Below, one piece after another: positions 42,951 through 51,786 of a DNA stretch of 64,000 nt; position 1 is the stretch's first letter; each line of letters opens with the position of its first letter. The DNA is taken from positions 77,747 through 141,746 of the forward strand of contig JAEWLW010000054.1 of NCBI GenBank assembly GCA_023457355.1. Reading direction: 5' to 3'. The position numbers and the translations under genes are program-made. The notes below the pieces were generated by a model. It made no database searches, was not told the origin of the DNA, and was given only the letters and a program-made list of their open reading frames with translations. The stretch is from Bacillota bacterium. GTDB taxonomy: Bacteria > Bacillota > Clostridia > Oscillospirales > Ruminococcaceae.

Positions 42951-43871
42951 TTATTTCACCATGCTGGCAACTTCATCAGCAAAATTATCCTGCTTTTTCT
43001 CAATGCCCTCGCCCTTTTCATAGCGAACAAAAGCGACGACTTCAATGCTGCCGCCCAATGCCTTGGCGGTATCCTTGGTGTACTGAGAAACAGTGATGTT
43101 GCCATCCTTGACAAAAGGCTGCTCCAGCAAGCAGGCATCCTGATAAAACTTCTTATTCAGTCTGCCCTCAACCATCTTTTCAAGCACCTGCTTGGGCTTG
43201 TTGGCGTTCTTGGGATCCTCCTGTGCCTGAATAACAAGGATTTCCTTCTCCTTGGCAACAGCCTCAGCAGGAACATCTTCCTTCTTCAGGTAGGTGGGGT
43301 TGATGGCGGCAATCTGCATCGCAACGTCCTTGGCGTATTCCTTGAACTCAGGCTTATCGGCAACGTTGGTCTCAAATTGAACCATAACGCCAATCTTACC
43401 ACCGCCGTGGACATAGCTGACAAGGTCGCCTTCCATGCAAACAAAACGGCGGATCTTGATGTTTTCGCCGATGGTCAGCACCTTCTCCTGCACCATCTGC
43501 TCAACGGTCAGGCCATCGGGGCCAACGCAGGCCAGCAATGCGTCAACGTCTGCAGGGCGCTTATCAAGTACAATTTTAGCGCATTCGGCAACAAAATTGT
43601 TAAAGGTCTCGTTCTTGGCAACAAAGTCGGTTTCAGCATTGACTTCAATGACGACACCGGCCTTTTTCTCTTCGTCCACAGTCGAAAGAACAATGCCTTC
43701 GGCAGCAATTCTGCCGGCCTTTTTAATGGCGGCGGCAAGGCCCTTTTCGCGCAGAAATTCAATAGCCTTGTCCATGTCGCCGTCGGAAGCGGTCAGCGCC
43801 TTTTTGCAGTCCATCATGCCGCAGTTGGTTCTCTCACGCAGCGCAGCCACGTCTTTTGCTGTAAAAGCCAT
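42951..43871 (-). CDS. tsf: Translation elongation factor Ts
   Basis: EF-Ts exchanges GDP for GTP on EF-Tu. The 306-residue product has the N-terminal UBA-like domain (LRERTNCGMMDCKKAL) and the signature ETDFVAKNE. The start at 43871 has GGAGG and gives MAFTAKDV. It follows rpsB after 80 nt. Confidence 0.97.
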   Translation of the reverse strand: MAFTAKDVAALRERTNCGMMDCKKALTASDGDMDKAIEFLREKGLAAAIKKAGRIAAEGIVLSTVDEEKKAGVVIEVNAETDFVAKNETFNNFVAECAKIVLDKRPADVDALLACVGPDGLTVEQMVQEKVLTIGENIKIRRFVCMEGDLVSYVHGGGKIGVMVQFETNVADKPEFKEYAKDVAMQIAAINPTYLKKEDVPAEAVAKEKEILVIQAQEDPKNANKPKQVLEKMVEGRLNKKFYQDACLLEQPFVKDGNITVSQYTKDTAKALGGSIEVVAFVRYEKGEGIEKKQDNFADEVASMVK

Positions 43872-43909
43872 ATTTAAAACCTCCAAATTTATTTCTTCTA
43901 TTCAGATAA

Positions 43910-43935
43910 GATGCCCGAACATCAGCTCGGGCATC
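43910..43935 (-). other. Stem-loop between rpsB and tsf
   Basis: GATGCCCGA pairs with TCGGGCATC; no T-run follows. It probably tunes the rpsB:tsf mRNA ratio. Confidence 0.5.
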
Positions 43936-43951
43936 CAAAATTCCTTAAATC

Positions 43952-44665
43952 TTACTCAGCAGCGGCCTCAACAGGAGCGTCTACGCCCTGTCTGCCCTCA
44001 ATGTAGGCATTGGCCATGGTCTGAGCAATCAGCTTGACAGCGCGAATCGCGTCGTCGTTGCCGGGGATGATGTGGTCGATCTCATCGGGGTCGCAGTTGG
44101 TGTCGACGATTGCAACAATCGGAATACCGAGCTTTCTGGCTTCGGAAACCGCGATTCTTTCCTTGCGGGGATCGACGATGAACAGCGCGCCGGGCAGCTT
44201 CTTCATCTCCTTGATGCCGCCAAGGAATTTTTCAAGCTTCTCGATTTCGAGGTCGAGCTTGATAACTTCCTTCTTGGGCAGACGCTCAAACGTGCCGTCG
44301 GCCTCCATCTGGCGGAGCTGGTTGAGGCGCTCAATTCTGCGGCGAATGGTCTTGAAGTTGGTGAGCATGCCGCCGAGCCATCTTGCGTTGACATAATGGA
44401 TGCCTGCGCGCTCAGCTTCCTCACGGATGCTGTCACCGGCCTGCTTCTTGGTGCCGACAAAGAGAACGGTATCGCCGTTAGACGCTACTTCGCGCACAAA
44501 AGAATAAGCATCTTCAAGCATTCTCACGGTCTTCTGCAGATCGATGATGTAAATGCCGTTTCTTTCGGTGAAGATATAGGGCGCCATTTTGGGGTTCCAG
44601 CGACGGGTCTGATGTCCAAAATGGACACCTGCTTCAAGAAGCTGCTTCATAGATACAACTGCCAT
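43952..44665 (-). CDS. rpsB: 30S ribosomal protein S2
   Basis: S2, 237 residues, with the signatures LLEAGVHFGHQTRRWNPKM at the N-terminus and PGNDDAIRAVKLI near the C-terminus. It has a strong GAAGGAGG site and a consensus promoter with a leader of about 100 nt. The pair rpsB-tsf stands apart from pyrH-frr, with which it is joined in many Firmicutes. Confidence 0.98.
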   Translation of the reverse strand: MAVVSMKQLLEAGVHFGHQTRRWNPKMAPYIFTERNGIYIIDLQKTVRMLEDAYSFVREVASNGDTVLFVGTKKQAGDSIREEAERAGIHYVNARWLGGMLTNFKTIRRRIERLNQLRQMEADGTFERLPKKEVIKLDLEIEKLEKFLGGIKEMKKLPGALFIVDPRKERIAVSEARKLGIPIVAIVDTNCDPDEIDHIIPGNDDAIRAVKLIAQTMANAYIEGRQGVDAPVEAAAE

Positions 44666-44772
44666 AAAAATTCCTCCTTCGGTTAAAAACCGCCGCAGCG
44701 CTTTTAATTTTAGACCTTCCTACTCATAGAGCACCGACAGATCCATAACGCTGCGTGTGTTTTGGCTGTTAA

Positions 44773-44801
44773 ATTATATCATCGCATATGGTAAAAAGCA
44801 A
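44773..44801 (-). promoter_or_regulatory. rpsB promoter
   Basis: TTGCTT (44796-44801), 17 bp, perfect TATAAT (44773-44778) with an extended TGA before it, on the minus strand. The leader that follows can pair GCAGCG with CGCTGC near the ribosome binding site. Confidence 0.8.
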
Positions 44802-44839
44802 GAAGTTTTTTGAAATTTAAGCGCATTTATGCAAGCTTT

Positions 44840-45109
44840 TTATCTGCGCACACCACGGCGGCGCACGTTTGGCATATCAAAATTGACCAAAATCGTATCC
44901 TCGCCAATCAGCTGAATGTCGCACCAGCGAATGACGATATCCTTTCGTCTGCCCAACAGTCCGAACAGCCGCCAACGCCCGTATATAATCAGCGCATTGA
45001 TGCGCGCGCAGGACAGGTCAATTTCAAAATCGCAAACGCAGCCGATCCGGCAGCCATTTTTAACGTTAACCACATCCTTGCAGCGCAGATCATTTGCACG
45101 GCAAAACAC
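44840..45109 (-). CDS. YlmC/YmxH family PRC-barrel protein
   Basis: An 89-residue PRC-barrel protein of the YlmC/YmxH group known from sporulating Firmicutes: FCRANDLRCKDVVNVKNG at the N-terminus, RLFGLLGRRKDIVIRW and a DTILVNFD segment near the C-terminus. The start is GTG at 45109 after AGGGGGG. Its function is poorly known. It is a single gene upstream of rpsB on the same strand. The 300 bases before it (45110-45411) hold no credible gene or clear promoter. Confidence 0.85.
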   Translation of the reverse strand: MFCRANDLRCKDVVNVKNGCRIGCVCDFEIDLSCARINALIIYGRWRLFGLLGRRKDIVIRWCDIQLIGEDTILVNFDMPNVRRRGVRR

Positions 45110-45411
45110 GCAAATCCCCCCTTAATGCGGCTCTCGTACAGAAAAGCAGCATTTCTGGGTACAGTATACGGCGGGACAAAGTTGGATTATGCACGGGGTT
45201 CGGCAAACCGGCTGGGATGACAGGCCCGTTTTTACGTAAATCGTTGCGGATTTCAGGCAAAAGGCCAACCCCCATTAAACAGTATGATTGTGGCATATTC
45301 GGGCAGCGCCGGGGCAAAGAATTGGTGCAGCCTAAAAAATTCACCCATAATAAAGCATATTCGATCCATACGTTTATGGTACCCCTGCGCAAAATAAAAT
45401 GCCTTTTAGCA

Positions 45412-45453
45412 ACAGGCCGGGCTGCTGCCATAACAGCAGGCTGCCCGGCCTGT
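45412..45453 (-). terminator. Hairpin after gatB
   Basis: ACAGGCCGGGC/GCCCGGCCTGT with further inner pairing, 15 nt beyond the gatB stop. The downstream tract is T-rich only after 15 nt. Confidence 0.6.
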
Positions 45454-45468
45454 CAATCCTGCAAATAA

Positions 45469-46908
45469 TTAACCGATCAGTTCAACCAGCATTTCCCGGA
45501 GCATCTCGGGGTTGCCTTTGCCCTTGGTCGCGCGCATGCACTGACCCACAAGGAAGCCCAGCACGTTGGTCTTGCCCGCCTTATATTCGCCGACAGCCTT
45601 CTCGTTGGCTACCAGCACCTCGGCCACAGCGGCTTTCAGCGCCGAGGTATCCGAAATTTGCGCCAGACCCTTGTCGGCAATCACCTTTTCGACGGTGGTA
45701 TCATGGAACATAATCTCTTCGATAACGGTTTTGCCCGCCGTGTTGGAGATGGTTTTGTTCTCGATGGCGGCAACCATATCCGCGAGGTTCTTCGCCGTCA
45801 GCTTTGTGTCGGCCAGCGTGATGTTGCGCTCGCCCAAAATGCGGGCCACATCCCCGTTGAGCCAGTTGGCAACCGCCTTTGCGGGCGCGCCCAGCGCGAT
45901 GGTCTCATCAAACAGGTTGCCCCTCTCCTGATTTTCCACCAGCAGGTTTGCATCGAAGCGTGGCAGCCTGGCGTCATTCATATAGCGCTTGCAGCGGGCA
46001 TTGGGCAACTCGGGCAGCGACGCCTTCAGTTCGGCGACGTGTTCCTCCGGCACGACAATGGTCAGCAAGTCCGGTTCGGGGAAATAGCGGTAGTCCTGCG
46101 CATCCTCCTTGGAGCGCAGCACGACGCTTTCACCGATCATATCATTCCACTTGCGGGTCTCCTGCGAGATGTGGCCGCCGTCCTCGAGCACCTCGATCTG
46201 GCGTGCCGATTCATAGTCGATGGCGCGAACCGCCGCCGAGAAGGAATTGACGTTTTTCATCTCGACGCGGGTGCCGAATTTGTCAGCGCCCATCGGGCGC
46301 ACCGAGACGTTCACGTCGCAGCGGATGGAGCCTTCCTGCATTTTGCAGTCGGAAATATCGAGGTATTGCAGGATGGATTTGATGGTGTCCAGATAGGCCT
46401 TGGCCTCCGCCGAGGAGCGCATGTCCGGCTCGGACACGATCTCGATAAGCGGCACGCCGCAGCGGTTGAAATCGACGAGCGAACCGGAAAAATTGTCATC
46501 GTGGATAAGCTTGCCGGCATCCTCTTCGATGTGGATTCTGGTGACGCCAATCTTCTTGGTGGTACCCGCGTCGTCAAGCATGACCTCAACCCAGCCGGTT
46601 TCGCACAGCGGCACGTCAAACTGCGAAATCTGGTACGCTTTGGGCAGGTCGGGATAAAAATAATTCTTTCTGTCCTGCTTGCAGATGTTGTGAATTGTGC
46701 AGTTTAAGGCGTGACCCATCTTGATGGCGGAGTTGACCACCTCTTCGTTAAGGGTGGGCAGCGTGCCGGGCATACCGGTGCAAACCGGGCAGCAGTTGGC
46801 GTTCACTTCCCCGCCGAACTGGTTTTTGCAGGAACAGAAAATTTTGCTTTCGGTATTCAATTCGGCATGGACTTCCAGTCCGATGACGATCTCATAATCT
46901 TTTCTCAT
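45469..46908 (-). CDS. gatB: Asp/Glu-tRNA amidotransferase subunit GatB
   Basis: GatB binds mischarged Glu-tRNA(Gln) or Asp-tRNA(Asn) and activates it for amidation with ammonia from GatA. The 479-residue protein has VIGLEVHAELNT, zinc cysteines (CSC and NCCPVC), GMPGTLPTLNEEVV, DLPKAYQISQFD and the C-terminal YqeY-like domain. It is the last gene of ligA-gatC-gatA-gatB. Confidence 0.97.
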   Translation of the reverse strand: MRKDYEIVIGLEVHAELNTESKIFCSCKNQFGGEVNANCCPVCTGMPGTLPTLNEEVVNSAIKMGHALNCTIHNICKQDRKNYFYPDLPKAYQISQFDVPLCETGWVEVMLDDAGTTKKIGVTRIHIEEDAGKLIHDDNFSGSLVDFNRCGVPLIEIVSEPDMRSSAEAKAYLDTIKSILQYLDISDCKMQEGSIRCDVNVSVRPMGADKFGTRVEMKNVNSFSAAVRAIDYESARQIEVLEDGGHISQETRKWNDMIGESVVLRSKEDAQDYRYFPEPDLLTIVVPEEHVAELKASLPELPNARCKRYMNDARLPRFDANLLVENQERGNLFDETIALGAPAKAVANWLNGDVARILGERNITLADTKLTAKNLADMVAAIENKTISNTAGKTVIEEIMFHDTTVEKVIADKGLAQISDTSALKAAVAEVLVANEKAVGEYKAGKTNVLGFLVGQCMRATKGKGNPEMLREMLVELIG

Positions 46909-46922
46909 CGTTGCGTCCCTCC

Positions 46923-48383
46923 TTAACCGATGACGGGGATCTTGTTAAATCCGCCGACAAGCTTCTCATAGTGGTGCGCGGTGTTGAAGAGCATCTCCTC
47001 GGAGAAACGCGGGCCGATAAGCTGCAAACCGATGGGCATGCCGTCGGCACCGGTGCCGCAGGGAATCGACATCGCGGGCAGCGACGCAATATTCACCGTG
47101 ATGGTGCAGATATCGGCGGCGTACATCTTCAGCGGGTCGTCGACGTTTTCGCCCAGCTTAAACGCTGTAAACGGCGAAGTCGGCGTCGCGATGACATCGC
47201 AGCTTTCAAATGCCCGTGCGAACTCGGCGGCAATCTGCTGCTGCAAAACCTTGGCGCGCTTATAGTACGCGTCAAAGAAGCCGGAGGACAGCACAAAAGT
47301 GCCCAGCATGATGCGGCGCTTGACCTCGTCGCCAAAGCCCTCGCTTCTCGAGGCCTCGTAAAGATCGATGAGATTCTCGACCTTCGCCGCACGGTAACCG
47401 TATTTTACGCCGTCAAAACGCGCCAGATTGGAAGACGCTTCGGCGGACGAAATGATGTAGTAAGCGGAAAGTGCCGCGTCGGTGGAGGGCAGGCTGATTT
47501 CCCTGACGGTTGCGCCCTCGGCCTCCAGCGCCGCAACGGCACCCATGACAGCGTGCTTCACTTCATCGGTGACGCCCGCGCCGAAATATTCCTTCGGGAT
47601 GCCGATGCGCAAGCCCCTGACGCCCTTGTTGAGCAGCTTGGTGAAATCGGGGTATTCGCGGTTTGCGCTCGTCGCGTCGCGCTTATCGTGTCCGCAAATT
47701 GCCGAAAAAAGCATGGCGGCATCCTCGACGGTGCGGGCCATCGGGCCAATCTGATCGAGCGACGATGCAAAGGCGATCAGGCCATAGCGTGAAACAGCGC
47801 CGTAGGTGGGCTTTAAGCCGACGATGCCGCAGCAGCTCGCGGGCTGGCGGATTGAGCCGCCGGTATCGGAACCGAGCGCCAGTACCGCCTCGCCTGAGGC
47901 GACGGCCGCAGCCGAGCCGCCGGAGGAACCGCCCGGCACGCGGGAGAGGTCGTGGGGATTATGGGTTATTTTAATAGCACTGTTCTCGCAGGAGGAGCCC
48001 ATTGCGAATTCATCCATGTTCAGCTTGCCGGGCATCATAATGTCGCAGGCGGCCAGCTTTTCAACAACCGTCGCATTATAAGGCGGCTTAAAATTGTAAA
48101 GCATCTTGGAAGAGCAGGTGGTCAGCACACCCCTGGTGCAAATGTTATCCTTAATGGCGACCGGAATGCCCGCCAGCGGCGACAACGCCTCCCCAGCGGC
48201 GCGTTTTTTGTCCACCTCCAGCGCTTTGGCCAGCGCCTCTTCGCGGCAGACGGTCACATAAGCGCCGATCTTATCCTCGGTCTCGTCGATGCGCGAAAGC
48301 ACCGAAACGGCCAGCTCTACCGCGCTGCATTCGCCCTTACTGAGCATCGCGGAAAGTTCGGCGGCTGATTTCTGATACAGCAT
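46923..48383 (-). CDS. gatA: Asp/Glu-tRNA amidotransferase subunit GatA
   Basis: The glutaminase subunit, an amidase-signature enzyme of 486 residues. The Ser-cisSer-Lys triad is visible: Lys in VAIKDNICT, then GGSSGGSAAAVASG and GSDTGGSIRQPAS. It lies 14 nt upstream of gatB and 15 nt after gatC. Presence of GatCAB implies indirect Gln- and/or Asn-tRNA synthesis. Confidence 0.97.
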   Translation of the reverse strand: MLYQKSAAELSAMLSKGECSAVELAVSVLSRIDETEDKIGAYVTVCREEALAKALEVDKKRAAGEALSPLAGIPVAIKDNICTRGVLTTCSSKMLYNFKPPYNATVVEKLAACDIMMPGKLNMDEFAMGSSCENSAIKITHNPHDLSRVPGGSSGGSAAAVASGEAVLALGSDTGGSIRQPASCCGIVGLKPTYGAVSRYGLIAFASSLDQIGPMARTVEDAAMLFSAICGHDKRDATSANREYPDFTKLLNKGVRGLRIGIPKEYFGAGVTDEVKHAVMGAVAALEAEGATVREISLPSTDAALSAYYIISSAEASSNLARFDGVKYGYRAAKVENLIDLYEASRSEGFGDEVKRRIMLGTFVLSSGFFDAYYKRAKVLQQQIAAEFARAFESCDVIATPTSPFTAFKLGENVDDPLKMYAADICTITVNIASLPAMSIPCGTGADGMPIGLQLIGPRFSEEMLFNTAHHYEKLVGGFNKIPVIG

Positions 48384-48398
48384 GTTCTGTTTTCCTCC

Positions 48399-48671
48399 CT
48401 ATTCTACGATTCTCGGAACAACGACGCAGCCCGCTTCAACCTGGGGCGCATTGGCCAGAATGTCATCGCGTCTGCATTCGCTCGGAATGGCTTCATCCGG
48501 GCGCAACGCCATGGGATTTTCAGGGTCAAGGCCGGTCGCCACGCCCTCGATGGCGGGAAGCTTGTCAACCATGTCGATGATCCCCTCCATCTGGCGGGCA
48601 AATTTTTCGGCCTGCTGCTCGTCCATTTTTAAACGTGCAAGCTTTGCAATGTGATTGATGTCGATCTTCAT
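48399..48671 (-). CDS. gatC: Asp/Glu-tRNA amidotransferase subunit GatC
   Basis: The small bridging subunit, 90 residues, with INHIAKLARLKMDE, a long helix, and the C-terminal LRPDEAIPSECRRDDILANA belt. I chose the ATG at 48671, 10 nt after AAAGG; a GTG three codons upstream overlaps that site. Confidence 0.95.
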   Translation of the reverse strand: MKIDINHIAKLARLKMDEQQAEKFARQMEGIIDMVDKLPAIEGVATGLDPENPMALRPDEAIPSECRRDDILANAPQVEAGCVVVPRIVE

Positions 48672-48715
48672 ATATTGCACACCTTTCCTATCGCTGGAAT
48701 ATTCCAGAATAACAT

Positions 48716-50704
48716 TTATCTGTTTAACAGTTCAAGCAGCGCGGCTTCGTCGAGCACCGGTACACCGAGCTGCTGCGCCTTTGTCAGCTTGCTGCCGGCT
48801 TCCTCGCCCGCAACAACATAACTTGTCTTTTTAGAAACGCTGCCCGATACCTTGGCACCCTGCGCCTCGAGCATGGCGGTGGCCTCATTGCGAGAGAGGG
48901 TGGGCAGCGTGCCGGTCAGCACAAAGGTCAGGCCCGAAAGCCGGTCGGTCAACGGGGCTTGCAGACTTTTCATATTGACGCCAAGCGTTTCAAGCTGCGC
49001 AACCATAGCGCGGTTTTCCGGCTCGGCAAAAAAATTCAGCAGACTGGTTGCCATGATGTCGCCAAACGTATCGATTGCGGTCAGCTGCTCCTGCGTCGCC
49101 GCTATCAGCGCGTTCATATCACCAAAGCGCCGCGCCAGAAGCTGCGCCGCTTTTTGCCCGATGTTGCGAATGCCAAGCCCAAAAATCAGCTTCGAAACAT
49201 CATTCTGCTTCGATTTTTCAATGGCGGCAATCAGATTATTGGCGCTCTTTTCGCCCATGCGCTCGAGACCGACCAATTGTTCAGCCTTTATACGGTAAAT
49301 ATCCACCGGCGATTTGATCAGTTCGTTATTAACCAGCAGTTCGACCACGGCCTGGCCGAGTCCTTCAATATCCATCGCGTCGCGCGAGGCAAAGTGGATG
49401 AGATTGCGCAAAAGCTGCGCCGGACAGGCCAGGTTGCGGCAGCGCACCGCCGCGTCGTCGTTATCGCGCGAGACGGGGTGCCCGCAGGAGGGACAGATAT
49501 CGGGCAGCTTATAAACCGCCCCGCCTTTGTGTTCGACGACCGAGAGCACCTCGGGGATGATCTCCCCCGCCTTACGCACCAGCACGGCGTCGCCGACAGC
49601 GATCTGCTTTTCGTCGATGAAATCCTGATTGTGCAGCACCGCGCGGGAGACGGTTGTCCCCGCCAGCGTGATCGGCTCAAAGACAGCGGTTGGGGTCAAC
49701 ACGCCGGTACGCCCGACTTTTACCTCAATGTCGAGCAGTGTTGTCGCTTTTTCTTCGGGCGGATATTTATACGCAACCGCCCAGCGCGGGAATTTTGCGG
49801 TTTTGCCCAGCGTTTCACGGTCTGTAAAGCTATTTACTTTTACAACAGCGCCGTCGATGTCATAGGGGTTTTTACCCCGGCTTTCGCCGATGCTTTCAAT
49901 TTCCTTGAGCACCGTCTCGATGTCGCCGACCGGCCTGAGCGCCCCGATGGTATGGAAGCCCTGCGCCTTTAAAAACGCCAGCGATTCGGCATGTGTGGCC
50001 AGCGACCTGCCTTCAATCTGCTGGATGTTAAAGACCAGAATATCCAGCAGGCGTTTGGCTGTCACGCGCGGGTCCTTCTGCCGGAGGGAACCCGCCGCCG
50101 CGTTGCGCGGATTTTTAAACGGCTTCTCGTCGTTAAGCTCCTGCTGCGCAACGACCTTTGCAAAGCTTTCCAACGGCATATACACCTCGCCGCGCACCTC
50201 CAAAAACGGCAGCGGTAAGGGCAGCTTCTTTGGGATGGATTTGATGGTGCGCAGGTTTTCGGTAACATCCTCGCCGACAAACCCGTCGCCGCGGGTAGAG
50301 CCACGCACAAACACGCCGTCGCGGTATTCCAGCGAGACGGAAAGCCCGTCGATTTTGGGCTCTACAACGTATTCGGGCGCCTCAATTTTTTCGCGCACAC
50401 GGCGGTCAAAATCGCGCACCTCGTCGGTGGAAAAGACGTCCTGTAACGAGCCCATCTGCACCGCGTGGGTCACCGGTGCAAAGGTGTTTTGGATGCCCAG
50501 TGTCGCCGCCCCCACCTTTTGCGTGGGCGAATCAGGCGTAGCCAAGTCGGGGAATTCGGCCTCAATAGCCTTTAATGCGCGGGTAAGCGCATCGTATTCA
50601 AAATCTTCAATTTCGGGGTTATCATAAAAGTGATACTGGATATTATGGTATTCTATCTGCCTGCGCAGCTCGGTTGCGCGCTGCTCGGCCTCAGTGCGTT
50701 GCAT
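48716..50704 (-). CDS. ligA: NAD-dependent DNA ligase LigA
   Basis: LigA seals nicks in replication and repair using NAD. The 662-residue protein has the Ia domain, adenylation lysine in EPKIDGLSV near residue 115, GEVYMPLESF, the Cys4 zinc finger (CPSCGHPV..CRNLACPAQ), helix-hairpin-helix repeats (GLGIRNIG) and a C-terminal BRCT domain. It is the first gene of the ligA-gatCAB series, 45 nt before gatC. Confidence 0.98.
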   Translation of the reverse strand: MQRTEAEQRATELRRQIEYHNIQYHFYDNPEIEDFEYDALTRALKAIEAEFPDLATPDSPTQKVGAATLGIQNTFAPVTHAVQMGSLQDVFSTDEVRDFDRRVREKIEAPEYVVEPKIDGLSVSLEYRDGVFVRGSTRGDGFVGEDVTENLRTIKSIPKKLPLPLPFLEVRGEVYMPLESFAKVVAQQELNDEKPFKNPRNAAAGSLRQKDPRVTAKRLLDILVFNIQQIEGRSLATHAESLAFLKAQGFHTIGALRPVGDIETVLKEIESIGESRGKNPYDIDGAVVKVNSFTDRETLGKTAKFPRWAVAYKYPPEEKATTLLDIEVKVGRTGVLTPTAVFEPITLAGTTVSRAVLHNQDFIDEKQIAVGDAVLVRKAGEIIPEVLSVVEHKGGAVYKLPDICPSCGHPVSRDNDDAAVRCRNLACPAQLLRNLIHFASRDAMDIEGLGQAVVELLVNNELIKSPVDIYRIKAEQLVGLERMGEKSANNLIAAIEKSKQNDVSKLIFGLGIRNIGQKAAQLLARRFGDMNALIAATQEQLTAIDTFGDIMATSLLNFFAEPENRAMVAQLETLGVNMKSLQAPLTDRLSGLTFVLTGTLPTLSRNEATAMLEAQGAKVSGSVSKKTSYVVAGEEAGSKLTKAQQLGVPVLDEAALLELLNR

Positions 50705-50841
50705 AGTTCAACACCCTTTTTCAAAGTCAGCTTGCATAGGCTGCGGCAGTTGGCCGCAACTTAACAATGATTATATATTGTAACATAAAATGCCAGCTAT
50801 TCCTAGTACAAAATGCTATTTAACAGGATTGTTGGAATTTT

Positions 50842-51531
50842 TCATTTATTATAGTCGGCAATAAGCCCGGCGGTATCATCATTTTTAGTCAACACCTGTG
50901 TAAACGACTCGGGCGATACGCCAACGATAACCGTCTCTGCCAGAATCAGGCTGCTTGAAATCTCACTGGCAGCAGTATAGCCCGGCAAAATCGCAATAAT
51001 GTTGGCATCCAACTGCATCACGATCTGATGCCGGGTCTGGTTGATGCCCGCCGAATCAAAGCGGTGGTTTAATTGCGACTGGACAAAGCCGGCCGGCACA
51101 ATTTTGAACTCAATTTTAGGGCCGCGGCCTGAAAAGAGCTGCCACCCCAGCAGCGTACCGAGCGGAATGCGTATGGTCTGGCTTTGCAACAGCGCAAGCT
51201 GCTGCGAAGCCGCATCGGTCATGGCTGCTTTAAGCAGATTCAAGCGCACCATGTCGGTTTGCACCGACGTCACACGGCCGTTATAATCGGTCGTCACTTT
51301 GACAAGCGAATCGTAAGAAACCGCGTTGCCGTTGAGCTGTGCGCTGATCGCCTCATTGATAACACGGGTGGCATACACCTTGGCCTGATAGGCCGCCATG
51401 GATTTTATCATAGGCCGTATCTGGGCGTCAACCGCCGCCAGCAATCCGAATATCATCAACACAAACACAAGGAACCTTATTTTAAGTGCCTGGCTTTGCC
51501 AGGTCCTGCGCGGCCACATGCGCCTGAACAT
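50842..51531 (-). CDS. yunB: Sporulation protein YunB
   Basis: A 229-residue protein with one N-terminal membrane helix (FLVFVLMIFGLLAAVDAQI) and an extracytoplasmic domain containing IRIPLGTLLGWQLFSGRGP. This fits YunB, a sigma-E-dependent sporulation protein in Bacillus. The frame is open 47 codons further, but the ATG at 51531 has GGGAGGG. It supports a spore-forming host. Confidence 0.88.
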   Translation of the reverse strand: MFRRMWPRRTWQSQALKIRFLVFVLMIFGLLAAVDAQIRPMIKSMAAYQAKVYATRVINEAISAQLNGNAVSYDSLVKVTTDYNGRVTSVQTDMVRLNLLKAAMTDAASQQLALLQSQTIRIPLGTLLGWQLFSGRGPKIEFKIVPAGFVQSQLNHRFDSAGINQTRHQIVMQLDANIIAILPGYTAASEISSSLILAETVIVGVSPESFTQVLTKNDDTAGLIADYNK

Positions 51532-51747
51532 ACGCCAACCCTCCCGACTGCTACTGATATTGCATAAAAACCGAATAGACTGGCAGGCAGATTTTCTGTT
51601 CTGCAAGGATGATGGAACCCTGCGCTGCCACCCGCCGATGGCGGGAACGATGCAAAACGAAAAAGCTGCCACCGCAACGATATCAGCTTTTTAGCGGAAT
51701 ACCAGTATAGCTATTTATATTCCGCAGAGGGCCGGAATAATGATGAA

Positions 51748-51772
51748 AGCGCGCCGCTAAAAACGGCGCGCT
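51748..51772 (-). terminator. Terminator after clpC
   Basis: AGCGCGCCG/CGGCGCGCT stem just beyond the clpC stop, with a short T tract. Confidence 0.6.
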
Positions 51773-51786
51773 CAGTACGTTTTTTG

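Noticed and set aside
42522..43877. 451-codon open frame on the plus strand opposite tsf
   Set aside because: It is antisense to tsf, has no ribosome binding site and no recognisable domain; long antisense frames arise from codon bias of the real gene.
45658..46707. 349-codon plus-strand frame opposite gatB
   Set aside because: Antisense shadow of gatB without motifs or start signals.
48959..49972. 337-codon plus-strand frame opposite ligA
   Set aside because: Antisense shadow of ligA; low-complexity, Arg-rich composition.
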